DNA from: Vibrio fortis
GTDB lineage: Bacteria; Pseudomonadota; Gammaproteobacteria; Enterobacterales; Vibrionaceae
Length of the DNA stretch: 64,000 nucleotides
Assembly (NCBI RefSeq): GCF_024347475.1
Contig: NZ_AP025488.1
Span: 1,302,001 to 1,366,000 of the forward strand
Direction of reading: 5' to 3'
Part shown: piece after piece, positions 61,946 to 64,000 of the stretch
How positions within the stretch are numbered: the first letter of the stretch is position 1
Layout: every line of letters begins with the position of its first letter
Program-made: the position numbers and the translations under genes
The notes under the pieces: generated by a model
What the model saw: only the letters and a program-made list of their open reading frames with translations
What the model was told of the DNA's origin: nothing
Databases searched by the model: none

Positions 61946-62542
61946 TTAGAAATTAACGCTTGCCCCAAAGTACGCACTAGCGACACTGTATGATTCAGTC
62001 ACTCCACGTTCGGTAATATCAAACTCGTCTTTTTCATAAGCAAGTCTAAAAGTAATTTGTCGTAATGCAGGATGAGTGTATTCAAGCCCAGCCCCTAGTC
62101 TCATTAGAACTTCTTGCTCATCATTAGCTACCGCAGCACTACCGTTTCTAGCAGGTGCTTGTGCATTTATATCAACCATCCCCAAACCGACAGTCACGAA
62201 AGGTCGCAATCCAAAATCAAAGTGATAACCAACATTCGCCGCTAACGAATACGTTTCGATCTCAACAGTCGACAGCTTCCCTTTCGTAGGCGAAGAGTAA
62301 ACGGTATCTCCATAACTCGTGTACTGCCCTTCAAAACCTATGTGCTGATTAAGTCTTACGCCACCATAGAGTTTGTATGCTTGACCTTCTGTGTTTGACT
62401 CCACTGGGTAAGGTACTTTCTCGGCCTCTACACCATCATCTAAATCTGTCTCGCCGACACCAACACCCAGATAAAATCGTGAATCTGAAGCGTGCACGTT
62501 AAGTGATAGCAAACCTGCCGCTATCAAGAGTTGAGTTCTCAT
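61946..62542 (-). CDS. Small outer-membrane beta-barrel protein (OmpA/OmpX-like)
   Basis: This 198-aa protein has a signal peptide (MRTQLLIAAGLLSLNVHAS), mature 'SRFYLGVGVGETDLDDGVEAE', barrel motifs 'NVGYHFDFGLRPFVTVGLGMVDI' and 'YTHPALRQITFRLAYEKDEFDI', and ends 'SVASAYFGASVNF' with a terminal Phe. The pattern matches the barrel at 59604-60182, so the two are paralogues on either side of the ToxR-like gene. It is first of a two-gene operon. Confidence 0.82.
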   Translation of the reverse strand: MRTQLLIAAGLLSLNVHASDSRFYLGVGVGETDLDDGVEAEKVPYPVESNTEGQAYKLYGGVRLNQHIGFEGQYTSYGDTVYSSPTKGKLSTVEIETYSLAANVGYHFDFGLRPFVTVGLGMVDINAQAPARNGSAAVANDEQEVLMRLGAGLEYTHPALRQITFRLAYEKDEFDITERGVTESYSVASAYFGASVNF

Positions 62543-62834
62543 TTGAGTTCCAATAGTTGTTTAAGTGAGCGCTGAAACCTAACAACAAACAGTTCTAAAA
62601 AATAAACGTCTAGCAAACCGTTTTATAACCAAACCCAGATTCAGGTTAAAATGCCAAGCAATCCTATGAAGTTAAAGGATTTATATTCTTTTAGGTTTCA
62701 CCCACCTATTTCTCGCAAAGAGCGAATCAAAATACTCAGACGTGATAATTTGCGTCGTCGCCCAATATCAAACAACCCTACAGCATACTGATACAACTAT
62801 CACTTACGTGATCCAATTCAATGTTTACCGCCCC

Positions 62835-62850
62835 ATCGAAACGTTTCGAT
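62835..62850. promoter_or_regulatory. RbsR-type operator O1
   Basis: ATCGAAACGTTTCGAT is a perfect 16-bp palindrome of the LacI-family form (core CGAAACGTTTCG), matching the RbsR operator core of enterobacteria. A candidate CRP-like site (62848-62863, right half TCACA) overlaps its right end. Confidence 0.8.
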
Positions 62851-62902
62851 GATCATCATCACACTCTTCTAGAATGATCCGTGCATTTAACAATTCAAAC
62901 AC

Positions 62903-62908
62903 TATTAT
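62903..62908 (+). promoter_or_regulatory. Candidate rbs promoter -10 element
   Basis: TATTAT at 62903-62908, with a weak -35-like GTGCAT at 62881-62886 (16-bp spacing), would place the start site near 62915, inside operator O2. This is inference from position; the -35 match is poor. Confidence 0.3.
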
Positions 62909-62912
62909 TCCT

Positions 62913-62928
62913 ATCGAAACGTTTCGAT
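62913..62928. promoter_or_regulatory. RbsR-type operator O2
   Basis: A second exact copy of ATCGAAACGTTTCGAT lies 78 bp downstream of O1 and 53 bp before the rbsD start. Two identical operators could allow looping repression by a LacI-type RbsR. The repressor gene is not in the window and may lie further right. Confidence 0.8.
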
Positions 62929-62981
62929 GCCATTTTCTTAACCCTGTTCCAGCATCGAAAAATTGCCCAATAGGTAGTGTT

Positions 62982-63401
62982 ATGAAAAAAAGTACTCTCA
63001 TTAATTCCGATCTTTCTTACCTTGTGGCGACTCTAGGCCACACTGACGAAATCACTATCTGTGATGCGGGCCTACCGATTCCTGATCACGTACGTCGCAT
63101 TGACTTAGCGTTAACCCACGGTGTTCCAAGCTTTGAGCAAACGGTAAAAACCATGCTCGATGAATCTCAAATTGAAGGTGTGGTTATCGCAGAAGAGTTT
63201 GCTCAAGTGAGCCCTGAACATCACGCGGTGCTCATCGATCAAATCAAAACGGAAGAAGCACGCTGTGGCAAAACCATCGCTATCAACTATGTAAGCCATG
63301 AAGAGTTCAAACAGCGCACCAATGAAAGTCGCGCTGTGATACGCACCGGTGAATGCACCCCTTATGCAAATGTCATCTTCCAAGCTGGTGTGACTTTTTA
63401 A
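62982..63401 (+). CDS. rbsD: D-ribose pyranase
   Basis: This protein has 139 residues. The ATG at 62982 is used; an ORF from 62874 would run through operator O2. The protein (MKKSTLINSDLSYLVATLGH, 'ITICDAGLPIP', 'IDLALTHGVPSFEQTV') has the catalytic His20 and C-terminal 'RTGECTPYANVIFQAGVTF'. It interconverts ribose pyran and furan forms before phosphorylation. It is the first gene of the ribose operon, 38 bp before rbsA. Confidence 0.96.
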   Translation: MKKSTLINSDLSYLVATLGHTDEITICDAGLPIPDHVRRIDLALTHGVPSFEQTVKTMLDESQIEGVVIAEEFAQVSPEHHAVLIDQIKTEEARCGKTIAINYVSHEEFKQRTNESRAVIRTGECTPYANVIFQAGVTF

Positions 63402-63439
63402 GCAAATTAAATAACCTGGCCCCGAGTAAAGGAAACCAC

Positions 63440-64000
63440 ATGACTCAAGCCATTTTAGAACTTAACTCAATTGAGAAAGCTTTCCCTGGCGTAAAAGCCT
63501 TGGATAAAGCGAGCCTCAACGTTTACCCAGGACGCGTAATGGCGCTGATGGGCGAAAACGGCGCAGGCAAGTCAACCCTAATGAAAGTGCTGACTGGTAT
63601 CTATCATCTTGATGCTGGCACCATCCACTATCAAGGTCAGCCTGCGGCTTTTAAAGGCCCACGCGATTCACAACAAGCAGGTATCAGTATCATTCACCAA
63701 GAGCTGAATCTGATTCCTGAACTGACCATCGCCGAGAACATCTTCTTAGGTCGTGAAATCACAGGGGCTATGGGACGTATTCTATGGAATGAAATGTACC
63801 AAGAAGCCGACAAACTGCTAAAACGCCTAAACGTAAAGCACAGTTCTAAAACACCACTTGGTGAGCTGAGCTTAGGTGAGCAACAGATGGTAGAGATTGC
63901 GAAAGCCCTATCGTTTGAATCTAAGGTCATCATCATGGATGAACCAACAGACGCACTCACAGACACAGAAACCGAGTCTCTGTTTAAGGTAATCAACGAG
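63440..64000 (+). CDS. rbsA: Ribose ABC transporter ATP-binding protein (partial)
   Basis: This is the N-terminal ABC cassette of RbsA: 'LELNSIEKAFPGVKALDKA', Walker A GENGAGKST, 'GISIIHQELNLIPELTIAENIFLG', signature 'LGELSLGEQQMVEIAKAL' and Walker B VIIMDEPTDALTD. It runs off the right edge after about 187 residues. Full RbsA has two cassettes (about 500 aa), so most of the gene lies outside. It starts with ATG at 63440, with AAAGGAAA upstream. It energises ribose import with RbsC and RbsB, which presumably follow. Confidence 0.96.
   Translation, partial: MTQAILELNSIEKAFPGVKALDKASLNVYPGRVMALMGENGAGKSTLMKVLTGIYHLDAGTIHYQGQPAAFKGPRDSQQAGISIIHQELNLIPELTIAENIFLGREITGAMGRILWNEMYQEADKLLKRLNVKHSSKTPLGELSLGEQQMVEIAKALSFESKVIIMDEPTDALTDTETESLFKVINE

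Noticed and set aside
62848..62863. CRP site overlapping operator O1
   Set aside because: The left half (GATGA) has two mismatches to TGTGA; kept only as a comment, not as a separate feature.
62874..62981. N-terminal extension of rbsD from an upstream ATG
   Set aside because: It would encode a non-conserved 36-residue leader through operator O2; the ATG at 62982 gives the standard RbsD length.
1..64000. CRISPR arrays, tRNA/rRNA genes, integron cassettes, prophage or intact IS elements
   Set aside because: No repeat-spacer pattern, no cloverleaf or rRNA-like segments and no transposase or integrase frames were seen.

Overview
The window looks like a stretch of a Vibrio genome, plausibly the second chromosome. 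The reasons are about 44% GC by eye, Vibrio-like protein sequences throughout, a NspS/MbaA-like norspermidine-type sensor pair, a ToxR-like membrane-bound winged-helix regulator, long-form PstC/PstA, and an rbsD-rbsA operon with paired operators. Species cannot be fixed from the sequence alone. I see no rRNA, tRNA, CRISPR array, integron cassette, phage or intact insertion sequence. The region reads as settled accessory-metabolism and transport DNA.

Layout, left to right. (1) 1-5592: a partial nitroreductase, then a signalling island. It holds a PotD/NspS-like periplasmic binding protein with a GGDEF-EAL membrane protein (+ strand), facing a second GGDEF-like membrane protein paired with a cysteine-free, molybdopterin-fold exported protein (- strand). 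Both GGDEF motifs are degenerate, while the EAL domain looks intact. (2) 5748-10297: a terminal oxidase operon of the cbb3 type (cytochrome c, CcoN, CcoO, CcoP-like). The last protein is a fusion carrying five CxxCH haem sites, and there is no ccoQ. (3) 10502-20167: a small orphan gene, an S33 prolyl aminopeptidase, an OmpR/histidine-kinase pair and an RND efflux operon (OMF-MFP-RND). (4) 20417-28871: a catabolic cluster on the - strand (RidA, aldehyde dehydrogenase, M19 dipeptidase-like protein, BCCT transporter, a 578-aa unknown, a DUF3726-like protein) with a divergent LysR regulator. It probably imports and degrades a betaine-like or cyclic amino compound.

(5) 28917-35620: an MccF/LD-carboxypeptidase, a small ribbon-helix-helix protein, and the pst phosphate operon (pstS-hairpin-pstC-pstA-pstB, then an ArsC-fold protein without a catalytic cysteine). 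(6) 36153-41250: a chemoreceptor, a small unknown, an S4-domain RNA-binding protein with a basic repetitive tail, and an RstAB-like two-component system. (7) 41510-58020: two side-by-side YejABEF-type peptide importers, all on the - strand. One (52400-58020) has a fused double ATPase and its own terminator. The other (46391-52036) has two separate ATPases and runs on into an outer-membrane barrel and a 1312-aa metzincin-type lipoprotein protease. Together they suggest an extracellular protein-to-peptide utilisation unit. (8) 58407-64000: an endonuclease/exonuclease/phosphatase-family protein, a ToxR-like regulator bracketed by two OmpA/OmpX-type barrels and a small exported protein, and the start of the ribose operon (rbsD, partial rbsA) behind two identical 16-bp palindromic operators.

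The main points for a second look are the pentahaem CcoP fusion, the protease/barrel/peptide-importer unit, the degenerate sensor pairs near the left end, the cysteine-less phosphatase-like gene closing the pst operon, and the betaine-type cluster whose M19 protein lacks the first metal-binding motif.
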